Positions 36,866-44,650 of a stretch of DNA of 64,000 nt are shown piece after piece. The position numbers and the translations under genes were made by a program. The stretch is from an uncultured Eggerthellaceae bacterium (GTDB taxonomy: Bacteria > Actinomycetota > Coriobacteriia > Coriobacteriales > Eggerthellaceae), in assembly GCA_910589125.1 (NCBI GenBank), contig CAJURX010000001.1:124001-188000 (forward strand), in the 5' to 3' direction. Numbering within the stretch: the first letter of the stretch is position 1; each line of letters opens with the position of its first letter. The notes under the pieces are model-generated. The model made no database searches. It saw only the letters and a list, made by a program, of their open reading frames with translations, and was not told the origin of the DNA.

Positions 36866-38241
36866 AGATGCAGTATCTAGGGATCGAATTCGACATCAAG
36901 AACAAGCCCGTCCTGGACCCGGACTTCATCCCATTCGGCGTATGGATGAAGGAGTACCTGAAAGAGGCTGCGCATCCCATCAAGATCGCCGTGGAGCGCG
37001 AGGATGGCCTCATCTCCATGCGCGAGAGCTTCATCCGCACAGGCGATTTCGCCGAGGCCGACCTGCGCTACGTCGAGCGCCTGGTCAAGTTCGAGCTTTG
37101 GAGCATCGGCGGGTTCCGCGTCTACATCTGCGGCGCGGATGACATAGCGGAGAAGCTGGCCGAGGCCTATTCCCCCACCGGAGCGCGCCAGTTCGACTAC
37201 GGCTTCGTCGGGGATGTCTATGAGAAGCCGCTCGAGGTGCTTGCGGTCTCAGAGGCCGACTTCCCAGCCGAGCATGAGTCTGCCAAGCAGATCGGCGGCC
37301 ACATGGAGGGCTGCCGCATCGGATTCGATGCGGGTGGCTCGGATCGCAAGGTGTCAGCCGTCGTCGACGGAGAGGCCATCTACTCGGAGGAGGTGGTCTG
37401 GTATCCGAAGGTGACCGAGGATCCCACCTACCACTTCGATGAGATCGTGACCGCCTTCAAGACAGCCGCATCCAAGATGCCGGGCGTGGATGCGATCGGC
37501 GTCTCCTCTGCAGGCACCTTCGTGGGCAACTCCCCCATGGTGGCCTCGCTGTTCATCAAGGTGCCGCGCGAGAGGCGCGAAGAGGTCAAGAGCATCTATG
37601 ATCGCGCGGGCGCTGAGATCGGAGATGTGCCCCTCGTCGTCGCCAATGACGGGGACGTGACCGCGCTCGCGGGCTTCATGAGCACAGGAAAGGGCAACAT
37701 CCTCGGCATCGCCATGGGCACGTCGGAGGCTGTGGGCTACGTGAACGCCGATGGCAACGTGCTCGGATGGATCAACGAGCTCGCCTTCGCACCGGTCGAC
37801 CTCTCCCCTCACGCCATGCAGGATGAGTGGTCCACCGACTTCGGCGTGGGCTGCAAGTACTTCAGCCAGGACGCCGTCATCAAGCTCGCACCGCATGCGA
37901 ACATCATCCTCGACCCAGAGGACACGCCAGCAGAGAAGCTGAAGGTGGTGCAGGCGCTCGCCAACGACGGGAACGAGGATGCGCTGGACATCTATCGCTC
38001 CATCGGATGCTACCTCGCCCACACCCTCGTCCTCTACAGCTCCTTCTATGAGATCGATACGCTGCTCGTGCTCGGGCGCGTCGCTTCCGGTGATGGCGGC
38101 GACCTTCTGATCGCAGAGTGCAACCGCATCTTGGCCGAGGAGCACCCCGAGCTGGCGCAGAGGATCTGCGTGACGCTCCCTGATGAGAAGATGCGCCGCG
38201 TGGGTCAGTCCGTGGCAGCAGCTAGCCTGCCTGAGCTGTAG
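36862..38241 (+). CDS. ROK-family sugar kinase with extra N-terminal domain and no zinc motif
   Basis: This is a probable N-acetylglucosamine or N-acetylmannosamine kinase. Residues about 149-459 carry an ASKHA kinase fold: IGFDAGGSDRKVSAVVDG (phosphate 1), GVSSAGTFVGNSP, VANDGDVTALAGF with the catalytic Asp region, and MGTSEAVGYV. The zinc-binding CxCGxxGCxE motif of most ROK proteins is absent. Residues 1-148 form a separate mixed alpha/beta domain not seen in short ROK kinases, without a helix-turn-helix I can recognise. ATG 36862 overlaps the epimerase TGA. Placement directly after the epimerase suggests it acts on that enzyme's product. Confidence 0.75.
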   Translation: MKMQYLGIEFDIKNKPVLDPDFIPFGVWMKEYLKEAAHPIKIAVEREDGLISMRESFIRTGDFAEADLRYVERLVKFELWSIGGFRVYICGADDIAEKLAEAYSPTGARQFDYGFVGDVYEKPLEVLAVSEADFPAEHESAKQIGGHMEGCRIGFDAGGSDRKVSAVVDGEAIYSEEVVWYPKVTEDPTYHFDEIVTAFKTAASKMPGVDAIGVSSAGTFVGNSPMVASLFIKVPRERREEVKSIYDRAGAEIGDVPLVVANDGDVTALAGFMSTGKGNILGIAMGTSEAVGYVNADGNVLGWINELAFAPVDLSPHAMQDEWSTDFGVGCKYFSQDAVIKLAPHANIILDPEDTPAEKLKVVQALANDGNEDALDIYRSIGCYLAHTLVLYSSFYEIDTLLVLGRVASGDGGDLLIAECNRILAEEHPELAQRICVTLPDEKMRRVGQSVAAASLPEL

Positions 38242-38369
38242 GAGGTGCATCGGGGGACGGCATCCGCTGCGCATCGCAGGGTCGCCCCCCTTCAGGGTCG
38301 CATCCCATCCAGGTGCATGACGGGCACAGGTCCGCCTGCACCGCTTCGGTCGACTGGAGATATATGCAA

Positions 38370-38398
38370 GCGGGGGCGCACATGATGTGCACCCCCGC
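38370..38398. repeat. REP-like palindrome (half element) between kinase and nagA
   Basis: GCGGGGG and CCCCCGC flank a GCACA-TGA-TGTGC core with one mismatch, a long hairpin in the 189-base gap between two converging genes. The GGGCGCACATGA core is shared with the composite repeats at 43541 and 55044. It may also serve as a bidirectional terminator, although neither side has a T-run. Confidence 0.55.
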
Positions 38399-38430
38399 TC
38401 ATCTGATGTGCGCGATCAGGATCGCATGCC

Positions 38431-39570
38431 TCACACGATGACGCGACCGCGCAGGATCACGTGGCGGATCTCGAGCGTCTCCGCATCCAACACCACGGCA
38501 TCCGCTACATGACCCGCCTCGAGGGACCCATGGTCCCCGTCGATCCCGATGGCGCGCGCAGGATTGCAAGACGCAGCCTTGACGGCGCTCTCGATCGGGA
38601 TATCCATATCCTTCACCGCCACGTAGAAGCAGCGCATGAGATCGCTCACGGAGCCCGCGAGCGCACCGTTCGCGATGCGCGCCTCAGGCCCGCGCACCGT
38701 GACGTCTTGGCCCCCGAGGTCATACGTGCCATCATCAAGGCCCGCTGCGCGCAGCGTATCGCTCACCAGGATCATCCGGTCATCGCCGAACAGGTTGAAC
38801 GCAAGGCGCACCATGGAAGGATGGATGTGCACGCCATCCGCGATGATCTCTGCCGTGGTGTCGTCACGCTCAGCAGCAGCGGGGATGGGACCGGGCTTGC
38901 GGTGATGCATGGGGTCCATGGCATTGTAGAGATGCGTCAGATGCTTCGCGCCCTTCTCGAACGCCCACTTCGCCGCATCGTAGTCAGCGCAGGTATGTGC
39001 AAGGGATATGAGGACATCATCCTTGAGCTCTTCCATGAACTCACCCGCACCAGCCTCTTCCGGAGCAACGTCGACGAGCTTGATGAGCCCACCAGAGAGC
39101 TCCTGCAGCTCCTTGAACTCGCGCGCATCCGCCTGTCGCACGTGTTCCGGATTCTGCGCACCCACCTTCGACGGCGAGATGTACGGGCCCTCCAGGTTGA
39201 TGCCCACCAGATCCGCCTCATCGCAGGCGGGCTCATAGGCCGCTGCGTTCTTCATGGCCTCGGAGAGCTGCTCGTAAGAGAGCGTCATGGTAGCCGGGCA
39301 CATGGCCGTGACACCACGCGATGCCTCATAGGCACCCATCCGATGCAGACCCTCCAGATCGCCATCGCTCACATCCGCACCAGCGGAGCCATGGAAATGG
39401 ATATCCACCAGACCCGGGATGACCACGCATCCCGTAGCGTCGATGACCTCGCCCGCGCCAGCGTCGCTCGAGAAGCGATCGTGCGAGATGGCGATATCCA
39501 TCGCTTTGAATCCACCTTCGATGAACGCATTCCCTCCCTTGATGAGGGATACCTGAGAACAGTCAGCCAT
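38431..39570 (-). CDS. nagA: N-acetylglucosamine-6-phosphate deacetylase
   Basis: NagA removes acetate from GlcNAc-6-phosphate to give glucosamine-6-phosphate. The 379-residue amidohydrolase has metal-site motifs VDIHFHGSAGADVSD, LEGPYISPSKVGAQNPEH, SLAHTCADYD, HLYNAMDPMHHR, and the catalytic aspartate in LVSDTLRAAGL. ATG 39570 has AAGAGGAGC upstream. It faces the epimerase-kinase pair and is followed at distance by nagB (55244), which uses its product. It starts 51 bases after ruvB and may share its transcript or have a hidden promoter. Confidence 0.94.
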   Translation of the reverse strand: MADCSQVSLIKGGNAFIEGGFKAMDIAISHDRFSSDAGAGEVIDATGCVVIPGLVDIHFHGSAGADVSDGDLEGLHRMGAYEASRGVTAMCPATMTLSYEQLSEAMKNAAAYEPACDEADLVGINLEGPYISPSKVGAQNPEHVRQADAREFKELQELSGGLIKLVDVAPEEAGAGEFMEELKDDVLISLAHTCADYDAAKWAFEKGAKHLTHLYNAMDPMHHRKPGPIPAAAERDDTTAEIIADGVHIHPSMVRLAFNLFGDDRMILVSDTLRAAGLDDGTYDLGGQDVTVRGPEARIANGALAGSVSDLMRCFYVAVKDMDIPIESAVKAASCNPARAIGIDGDHGSLEAGHVADAVVLDAETLEIRHVILRGRVIV

Positions 39571-39621
39571 GATGCTCCTCTTTCTCTTGCAGATCCGTTA
39601 GGGTCCAGGCCGAAGGGCTCA

Positions 39622-40686
39622 TCAGAATGCGGTGAGACCCAGATGCTCGAATGCGCGCGGGGTGGCCTGGCGACCCCGCGGCGTGCGGATGAGGAAGCCT
39701 TGCTGCATGAGATAGGGCTCATACACATCCTCCAAGGTATCCGTCTCCTCAGAGAGCGCCGAGGCGAGCGTGGTGAGCCCAACGGGGCGGCCTGAGAACT
39801 GCACGCAGAGGACCTCCAGCACGCGCTTGTCCATCGAATCCAAGCCCATGCCGTCCACCTCGTAGAACTCGAGCGCCTGCGAGGCCACCTCTTCGGTGAT
39901 CGCGCCGTCAGCCCTCACCTGTGCCCAGTCGCGCACGCGCTTCAGCATCCTGTTCGCCAAGCGCGGCGTGCCACGAGAGCGGCGTGCGATCTCAAGGGCG
40001 CCTCCCGCATCCACCTCGACATCCAGGATGGATGCAGACCGCTTGACGATGCGCGCGAGCTCATCGGGCGGGTAGTACTGCAAGCGATACGCTATCCCGA
40101 ACCGATCGCGCAGAGGACCTGTCAGAAGTCCCGTCCTGGTGGTCGCACCCACCAGCGTGAACTTGGGGATATCCAGTCGGATGGAGCGCGCCGCCGGCCC
40201 CTTCCCCACCACGATGTCAAGGGAGAAATCCTCCAGTGCAGGATAGAGCACCTCTTCGACAGAGCGGTTCATCCGATGTATCTCGTCGATGAACAGGACA
40301 TCCCCGCGCTCGAGATTCGTGAGGATGGCTGCCAGGTCTCCCGTGCGCGCGATGGCAGGACCGCTGGTGGTCTTGATGTTCGCACCCAGCTCGTTCGCCA
40401 CGACGACGGCGAGCGTGGTCTTGCCGAGCCCCGGAGGGCCTGAGAACAGGATATGGTCGGGGCAATCCGAGCGCTCCTGCGCCGCCTTGATGAGGATGGA
40501 GAGGGATTCCTTCACCTTCTCCTGCCCGACGTAATCCGCGATCATCTTCGGGCGCAGCGACCGATCGATGGGCAGGTCCTCCTCGGTGAAGGAGGGGTCC
40601 ACTCCCCGTGGAGCGATCGCCTCCCCATCGTCAGGCGAGGAGGCGGCCTCGTAGACCAGTCCCTCTATCTTGATGTCATCTGACAC
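39622..40686 (-). CDS. ruvB: Holliday junction branch migration helicase RuvB
   Basis: RuvB is the AAA+ motor that drives Holliday junction migration with RuvA. The 354-residue protein has FSGPPGLGKTTLA (Walker A), VLFIDEIHRMNR (Walker B and sensor region), GATTRTGLLTGPLRDRFG (arginine finger region) and the C-terminal winged helix PRGRQATPRAFEHLG. The N-terminal 35 residues are acidic and variable. It follows ruvA by 33 bases. Confidence 0.97.
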   Translation of the reverse strand: MSDDIKIEGLVYEAASSPDDGEAIAPRGVDPSFTEEDLPIDRSLRPKMIADYVGQEKVKESLSILIKAAQERSDCPDHILFSGPPGLGKTTLAVVVANELGANIKTTSGPAIARTGDLAAILTNLERGDVLFIDEIHRMNRSVEEVLYPALEDFSLDIVVGKGPAARSIRLDIPKFTLVGATTRTGLLTGPLRDRFGIAYRLQYYPPDELARIVKRSASILDVEVDAGGALEIARRSRGTPRLANRMLKRVRDWAQVRADGAITEEVASQALEFYEVDGMGLDSMDKRVLEVLCVQFSGRPVGLTTLASALSEETDTLEDVYEPYLMQQGFLIRTPRGRQATPRAFEHLGLTAF

Positions 40687-40719
40687 GTGTCGAAACCTCG
40701 CTGCCTCATATCGTGCGCG

Positions 40720-41304
40720 CTAGGCGATGCGCTTGAGCGCATATTGTAGCAACGTCTCCTCATCCCCATCACCAGGAGCCCCCTTCATGGCTGCCTCTAT
40801 CTCAGCCTTGGTGAATCCCATGGAGAGGAGCGCATCTGTCGCATTCTTGTACGCGCTGGTGGGTGCGGCCTTCCCTCCGGGAGCGTCTGACCCGATGGCG
40901 TCCACGGGGATCGCTCCCTTGAGCTCCAGCACGATGCGCGAAGCCGTCTTCTTCCCCACACCCGGTATCTTCGATATGGCTCGCACATCCTCGGCTGTGA
41001 CCGCAGCGAAGAGCTCGCGCGGGGTGAACGTGGAGAGCGCTGCAAGGGCCATCTTCGGGCCGATCCCGCTCACGGCGATGAGGTTCTTGAAGAGCGATTC
41101 CTCCTCTTGGGCCATGAAGCCATAGAGCGCAACGCCGCTCTCGGTCACGGAGAGATAGGTGACGACATGCGCCTCTTTGCCCACCTCGGGCAGCATGGCC
41201 AGAGAATGCGCGGACATGAGGAGCTCGTATCCGATGCCCCCCGCTTGGATGACAGCGCTCGATAGCCGCCGCTCCGCAACGGATCCTTCCACGAAGGCGA
41301 TCAT
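40720..41304 (-). CDS. ruvA: Holliday junction DNA helicase subunit RuvA
   Basis: RuvA is the tetrameric junction-binding partner of RuvB. The 194-residue protein has the N-terminal OB fold (MIAFVEGSVAER), two helix-hairpin-helix motifs (ISGIGPKMALAAL and IPGVGKKTASRIVLEL) and a C-terminal UBA-like domain contacting RuvB (ATDALLSMGFTKAEIEAAM). ATG 41304 follows GAAAGGGGCG. Order ruvC-ruvA-ruvB is standard. Confidence 0.96.
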   Translation of the reverse strand: MIAFVEGSVAERRLSSAVIQAGGIGYELLMSAHSLAMLPEVGKEAHVVTYLSVTESGVALYGFMAQEEESLFKNLIAVSGIGPKMALAALSTFTPRELFAAVTAEDVRAISKIPGVGKKTASRIVLELKGAIPVDAIGSDAPGGKAAPTSAYKNATDALLSMGFTKAEIEAAMKGAPGDGDEETLLQYALKRIA

Positions 41305-41365
41305 GGCGCCCCTTTCCTATCGCTCGATCCCTATCAGCTGAAGCCGCATGAGCGCGCAAGATGCC

Positions 41366-41890
41366 TCATGCCTGCAGGGCGGCCAGCGTCTCCAACCGCT
41401 TCTCCACCCGCGCGCGCCCTTCATGGGTGATATAGCAGATGGCAGCCGCAAGGGCGTCTGCGGCATGATCGGGATTGGGCGCAGCATCAAGGCCGAGGAT
41501 ATGCTGGACCATGTACTGCACCTGCTCCTTCTCAGCATTGCCGTTGCCGACCACCGCCATCTTTATCTGGCTGGGCGTGAATTCCCCGACCATCATGCTC
41601 CGCTTCGCGCACGCCACGAGCGCCGCTCCGCGCGCCTGACCCGTAGCGAAGGCCGCGCTCACGTTGTTCCCGAACCACACCGATTCGATGCCAACGCAGC
41701 TTGGCTGGAAGCGATCCGCAACGGCGAGGATCTGATCGTGCACCTTCATGAGGCGCGCTGAGAGCTCAGAGGTCCGCGTCGTGGACACGCATCCATACGC
41801 GACGCAGCGCAGGCGCGATCCGCTCTGCTCGACGATGCCCCAGCCCGTATGCGCAAGGCCGGGGTCTATGCCCAGTATGATCCGCTCCAT
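41366..41890 (-). CDS. ruvC: Holliday junction resolvase RuvC
   Basis: RuvC cuts Holliday junctions symmetrically. The 174-residue protein has the acidic residues of the RNase H fold: D9 in LGIDPGLAHTGWG, E69 in VGIESVWFGNN, and the pair in NPDHAADALAAAI. ATG 41890 is the start of the homologous part; a frame extension to 41962 runs back toward the divergent regulator and is not supported. First gene of ruvC-ruvA-ruvB. Confidence 0.96.
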   Translation of the reverse strand: MERIILGIDPGLAHTGWGIVEQSGSRLRCVAYGCVSTTRTSELSARLMKVHDQILAVADRFQPSCVGIESVWFGNNVSAAFATGQARGAALVACAKRSMMVGEFTPSQIKMAVVGNGNAEKEQVQYMVQHILGLDAAPNPDHAADALAAAICYITHEGRARVEKRLETLAALQA

Positions 41891-41981
41891 GCCCTCATCC
41901 CGTCGCACAGCGAATGCGCCTCTTGCAGTGCGCACCGTGCATGCGCTTCCTGCCTTCGCCATCCATGGTAGTACATCTGTT

Positions 41982-41990
41982 TGCTATCCT
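41982..41990 (+). promoter_or_regulatory. Extended -10 promoter candidate for the PucR-type regulator
   Basis: TGC-TATCCT with a predicted start about 21 bases before the ATG at 42018, inside the 127-base divergent gap shared with ruvC. No -35 is recognisable. Confidence 0.4.
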
Positions 41991-42017
41991 ATGGCTGAAT
42001 CTGGAGAAAGGACCGAT

Positions 42018-43178
42018 ATGGTGACCGTCCAGGACATCATCTCCCTACCCGTGTTCGACAGGGTCTGGCTGGCATGCCCCTGCCCCGCACATGATGAGCG
42101 GCGCGTCATCAATTGCGGCACGCTGGATTACGAGCCCTTCTTCGATGATTACAGCGTATTCGTCCCCGGTGAGTTCATCTTCACCACCCTTGGATTCGCG
42201 AAAGCGGACCCGGCGCTCGCAGAAGAGGCCATCTTGCGGATCATGGAGCGAGACATCGCAGCCCTGGCCATCAAGCCGGTCGCCTTGACCGAGGTGACGG
42301 AGCGCGTCGCACGCGCCTCTGAGAGCAGCGGCGTGCCCATCTTCTTCTATGACGGCAGGTACATGGAGCGCATCATCACCGAGGCCATGAACCTGATCGA
42401 TCACGATGCGGAAGCATCCAAGCAGGTCGCTCTCGTCGATTCGCTGCTGGCCCCCTCTGATGGGAGCGCGGTGCGCAACCTCATCTTCCAGATATCGAAT
42501 GCCACCGGCGCAGCCCTGCAATGCATCGCCGCCACGCCCCAGAGCGCAGACGAGGCATCTCTGCACGCGCTCAAGGGTCAGCTCAGCGGCCTGTTGGAAG
42601 GCTACGCAGAGCGCTTCGCTGATGTGGAAGGCTGCTCCGTCATGGCATACCGCAACGTCATTCTGGGATTCATCTCGTTCTCCCGAACGCCTCAGACCAC
42701 CATCACCATCACAGGGGCAGACCTATCGCAGCTCGCCGATCAGCTGAAAGGAGCGCATTGCGGCTTCTCCCAGGAGCTTCCCTTGGATGAGGGCGACCTC
42801 TGCATCCGGCAGGCGCTCGCTGCTCTCGAGACGGCGCAGCTCGAGGACGCGCCGTCCATCAGATGGTCGGCCCTCAGGCTCGATGCATTCCATGCTGCCG
42901 CAGCAACGGATAGGCTCTTCTTTCGGACCTCTCAGCTCATCTACGACCTGCTGGAAGGATATGACCGCGCCCATGGCAGCGACCTGCTCGCCACGGCTGA
43001 GGCATATGCCAGCGCGTTCGGCGACGTCAAGGCCACCGCTGATGCCCTCTACCAGCACCCCAACACCATCCGCTATCGCATCAAGAAGGTGAAGGAAGCC
43101 ACCGGCTCTGCCTTCCTCACGGACAAGGAGATGGCAACGGTGCTCATCATGGCGAAGATGGCGCGCGAGCGCATCTGA
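42018..43178 (+). CDS. PucR/CdaR-type transcriptional regulator
   Basis: This is a 386-residue regulator. Residues about 1-125 resemble the PucR ligand-sensing domain (MVTVQDIISLPVF at the start). The middle is a GGDEF-like or linker region, and the C-terminus carries the PucR helix-turn-helix (GDVKATADALYQHPNTIRYRIKKV). PucR proteins sense purine-catabolism or other small molecules. The ATG at 42018 has AAAGGA upstream; an in-frame start at 41748 would run through the ruvC promoter region. No purine or sugar-acid catabolic gene lies beside it, so the regulon cannot be assigned. The nearest co-directional gene is the 74-residue orphan. Confidence 0.85.
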   Translation: MVTVQDIISLPVFDRVWLACPCPAHDERRVINCGTLDYEPFFDDYSVFVPGEFIFTTLGFAKADPALAEEAILRIMERDIAALAIKPVALTEVTERVARASESSGVPIFFYDGRYMERIITEAMNLIDHDAEASKQVALVDSLLAPSDGSAVRNLIFQISNATGAALQCIAATPQSADEASLHALKGQLSGLLEGYAERFADVEGCSVMAYRNVILGFISFSRTPQTTITITGADLSQLADQLKGAHCGFSQELPLDEGDLCIRQALAALETAQLEDAPSIRWSALRLDAFHAAAATDRLFFRTSQLIYDLLEGYDRAHGSDLLATAEAYASAFGDVKATADALYQHPNTIRYRIKKVKEATGSAFLTDKEMATVLIMAKMARERI

Positions 43179-43297
43179 TCCTTTGTGCGCTTGCACAACG
43201 AAGGCGCGTGCATCTTTGGATCATCCACGACACCTGCGCTCATCCTGCACCATAGACTCTCCCTTGTCAGATGAGATGACCTGCAAGGAGGACGACG

Positions 43298-43522
43298 ATG
43301 CACGCGATGGACGATATGGATGCGAAGTACTGCGCTGGCCTGATGAGCCGGTTCGCGAACATGGGGATCAGCCAGGGGATGGCTGAGTCCGCCGTCAAGG
43401 GGATGGTGGAGAAGGGAGCTGTGCCCACGTGCGATATCCGCACTGCGCTCCCCTCCCTGTTCCCGATCGACCTTGCGAAGGGAGCAGAACCGGCGCGCAC
43501 GCTCGCGCCGACCGTCTCCTAG
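43298..43522 (+). CDS. Small protein of unknown function (74 residues)
   Basis: No family is recognised. The frame runs from ATG 43298 with AAGGAGG 5-6 bases before it, one of the best ribosome-binding sites in the window, which argues that it is translated. The product is soluble, methionine-rich at the N-terminus (MHAMDDMDAKYC) and has two cysteines. It sits 119 bases after the PucR-type gene on the same strand and ends 18 bases before a REP-like element. It could be a target or partner of that regulator, but nothing proves it. Confidence 0.6.
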   Translation: MHAMDDMDAKYCAGLMSRFANMGISQGMAESAVKGMVEKGAVPTCDIRTALPSLFPIDLAKGAEPARTLAPTVS

Positions 43523-43540
43523 GGACCGAAGCCTGCATGC

Positions 43541-43638
43541 GGGCGCAGCCAAGCTGCGCCCCTGCAGCCCACACGATACCGAACCTTTGCACGATACCGG
43601 TATTCGTGGGGGCGCACTTCATGTGCGCCCGTCCCTAC
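43541..43638. repeat. Composite REP-like element (two hairpins)
   Basis: First hairpin GGGCGCAG-CCAAG-CTGCGCCC (43541-43561); second hairpin GGGCGCAC-TTCAT-GTGCGCCC (43610-43630), followed by GTCCCTAC. The same two-hairpin order, one closing with CAG/CTG and one with CAC/GTG, recurs at 55044-55114. This copy has a 48-base linker against 21 bases there. It is probably a mobile palindromic element of the REP/BIME kind. Confidence 0.65.
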
Positions 43639-43662
43639 GGGCAACACAACCCCACCAACAGC

Positions 43663-43691
43663 GAAGAGCCGGCCACGAAGGCCGGCTCTTC
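43663..43691. terminator. Bidirectional hairpin between converging genes
   Basis: A perfect 12-base-pair stem GAAGAGCCGGCC/GGCCGGCTCTTC with loop ACGAA lies between the + strand small gene and the - strand hsp20. T-tracts are absent or short on both sides, so it may depend on Rho, but its position suits a shared terminator. Confidence 0.7.
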
Positions 43692-43766
43692 ACGTAGAGA
43701 GGAAGGAAATGAATGGGAGTGCATGTTGGTCGCTCGAGGGCGTGATGCCCACAAGCGATGAGGGAC

Positions 43767-44291
43767 TTACCCCTCGATGGCGATGAGCTTCTTCTGCTCT
43801 GCCGCGGGCTCCTGTGCAAGCTTCGGAACGCTCACCTTCAACAAGCCGTTCTCGAACCTCGCCTGGATGCCCTCCTCGTCGATGCCCTCGCCCATGTAGA
43901 AGGAGCGCTGGCAGCTTCCGAAGAAGCGCTCGCGACGGATCCAGGTCTGGCCTCGCTCTTCCGAGGACCGCTCCTCGGACGCGGGCGCAGCAGCCTCATC
44001 CACCGGCGCCTCGGCTGAGGGCTCCTCAGAGCTCGGCTCGCTCACCTCTGAGCTCATCTCAGCGGACACGATCAGGTATCCATCCTTGAGCTCGATCTGG
44101 ACATCATCCTTCGAGAATCCCGGAAGCTCCATGGACAGCTCGTAGCCCTCGTCGGACTGGCTGATGTCGGTGCTCATGACAGAAGAGCCATCGAAGGCGC
44201 GCATCCTGCGCGGCATCATCGGTCCTGCGGAGTACCCCAGAGCGGAGGGATGACGGTGACGATGGCGTCGATAGGGCATGATCATCTGCAT
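43767..44291 (-). CDS. Small heat-shock protein Hsp20 with acidic loop insertion
   Basis: Hsp20 proteins bind unfolding proteins without ATP. The 174-residue product has an alpha-crystallin domain: ELSMELPGFSKDDVQIELKDGYL starts it (shown in parts), and RSFYMGEGI with the closing GLLKVSVPK ends it. Residues about 79-116, in the loop that normally swaps between dimer partners, are replaced by a long Ser/Glu/Pro/Ala-rich insertion. The N-terminus is short, with an HRHRH run. ATG 44291 has AAGGAGA 7 bases upstream. The gene is controlled by the CIRCE operator at 44417-44443. Confidence 0.92.
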   Translation of the reverse strand: MQMIMPYRRHRHRHPSALGYSAGPMMPRRMRAFDGSSVMSTDISQSDEGYELSMELPGFSKDDVQIELKDGYLIVSAEMSSEVSEPSSEEPSAEAPVDEAAAPASEERSSEERGQTWIRRERFFGSCQRSFYMGEGIDEEGIQARFENGLLKVSVPKLAQEPAAEQKKLIAIEG

Positions 44292-44400
44292 GGTATGTTC
44301 TCCTTACGCGTTCGTGCACGCCCGCGCTTCCGTGTCGTCTCGTCCTTGGTCGTCTCGATGCTCAGGTGCTCGCGAGGTGCTCTCTCTTTGTTCGCATCGT

Positions 44401-44429
44401 AGTATGCTCCCTTGTGTTAGCACTCTCAA
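44401..44429 (-). promoter_or_regulatory. hsp20 promoter overlapping CIRCE
   Basis: The minus strand reads TTGAGA, exactly 17 bases, then CATACT. The -35 box and part of the spacer lie within the CIRCE element, so bound HrcA would block RNA polymerase. The leader is about 100 bases. Confidence 0.65.
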
Positions 44430-44443
44430 GTCTAGAGTGCTAA
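44417..44443. promoter_or_regulatory. CIRCE operator (HrcA binding site)
   Basis: A perfect TTAGCACTC-N9-GAGTGCTAA inverted repeat, the consensus CIRCE element. It places hsp20 in the HrcA heat-shock regulon. hrcA itself is not in the window. Confidence 0.95.
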
Positions 44444-44595
44444 TCTTCACACAACATACAGATGTTCGATTGTCGCACCATGCTGAGCTCTGAGCCAAGG
44501 ACCCCATGCGCCAAGCGCTCCCCCTGCATCGAACGACCACCGCATGCATTCCCGCCCTGGACCGAGCGCCGCATCCCCCACCCCCCCAGACGCAC

Positions 44596-44623
44596 GGAGG
44601 GCGACGCCGAAGCGCCGCCCTCC
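44596..44623 (-). terminator. Terminator-like hairpin after porB
   Basis: A 12-base-pair stem GGAGGGCGGCGC/GCGTCGCCCTCC with a TTCG tetraloop lies 28 bases after the porB stop. It is very stable but followed by GTGCGTC rather than a T-run. Confidence 0.65.
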
Positions 44624-44650
44624 CTTTGATCGCGGACGTCGTGCGAGGAG

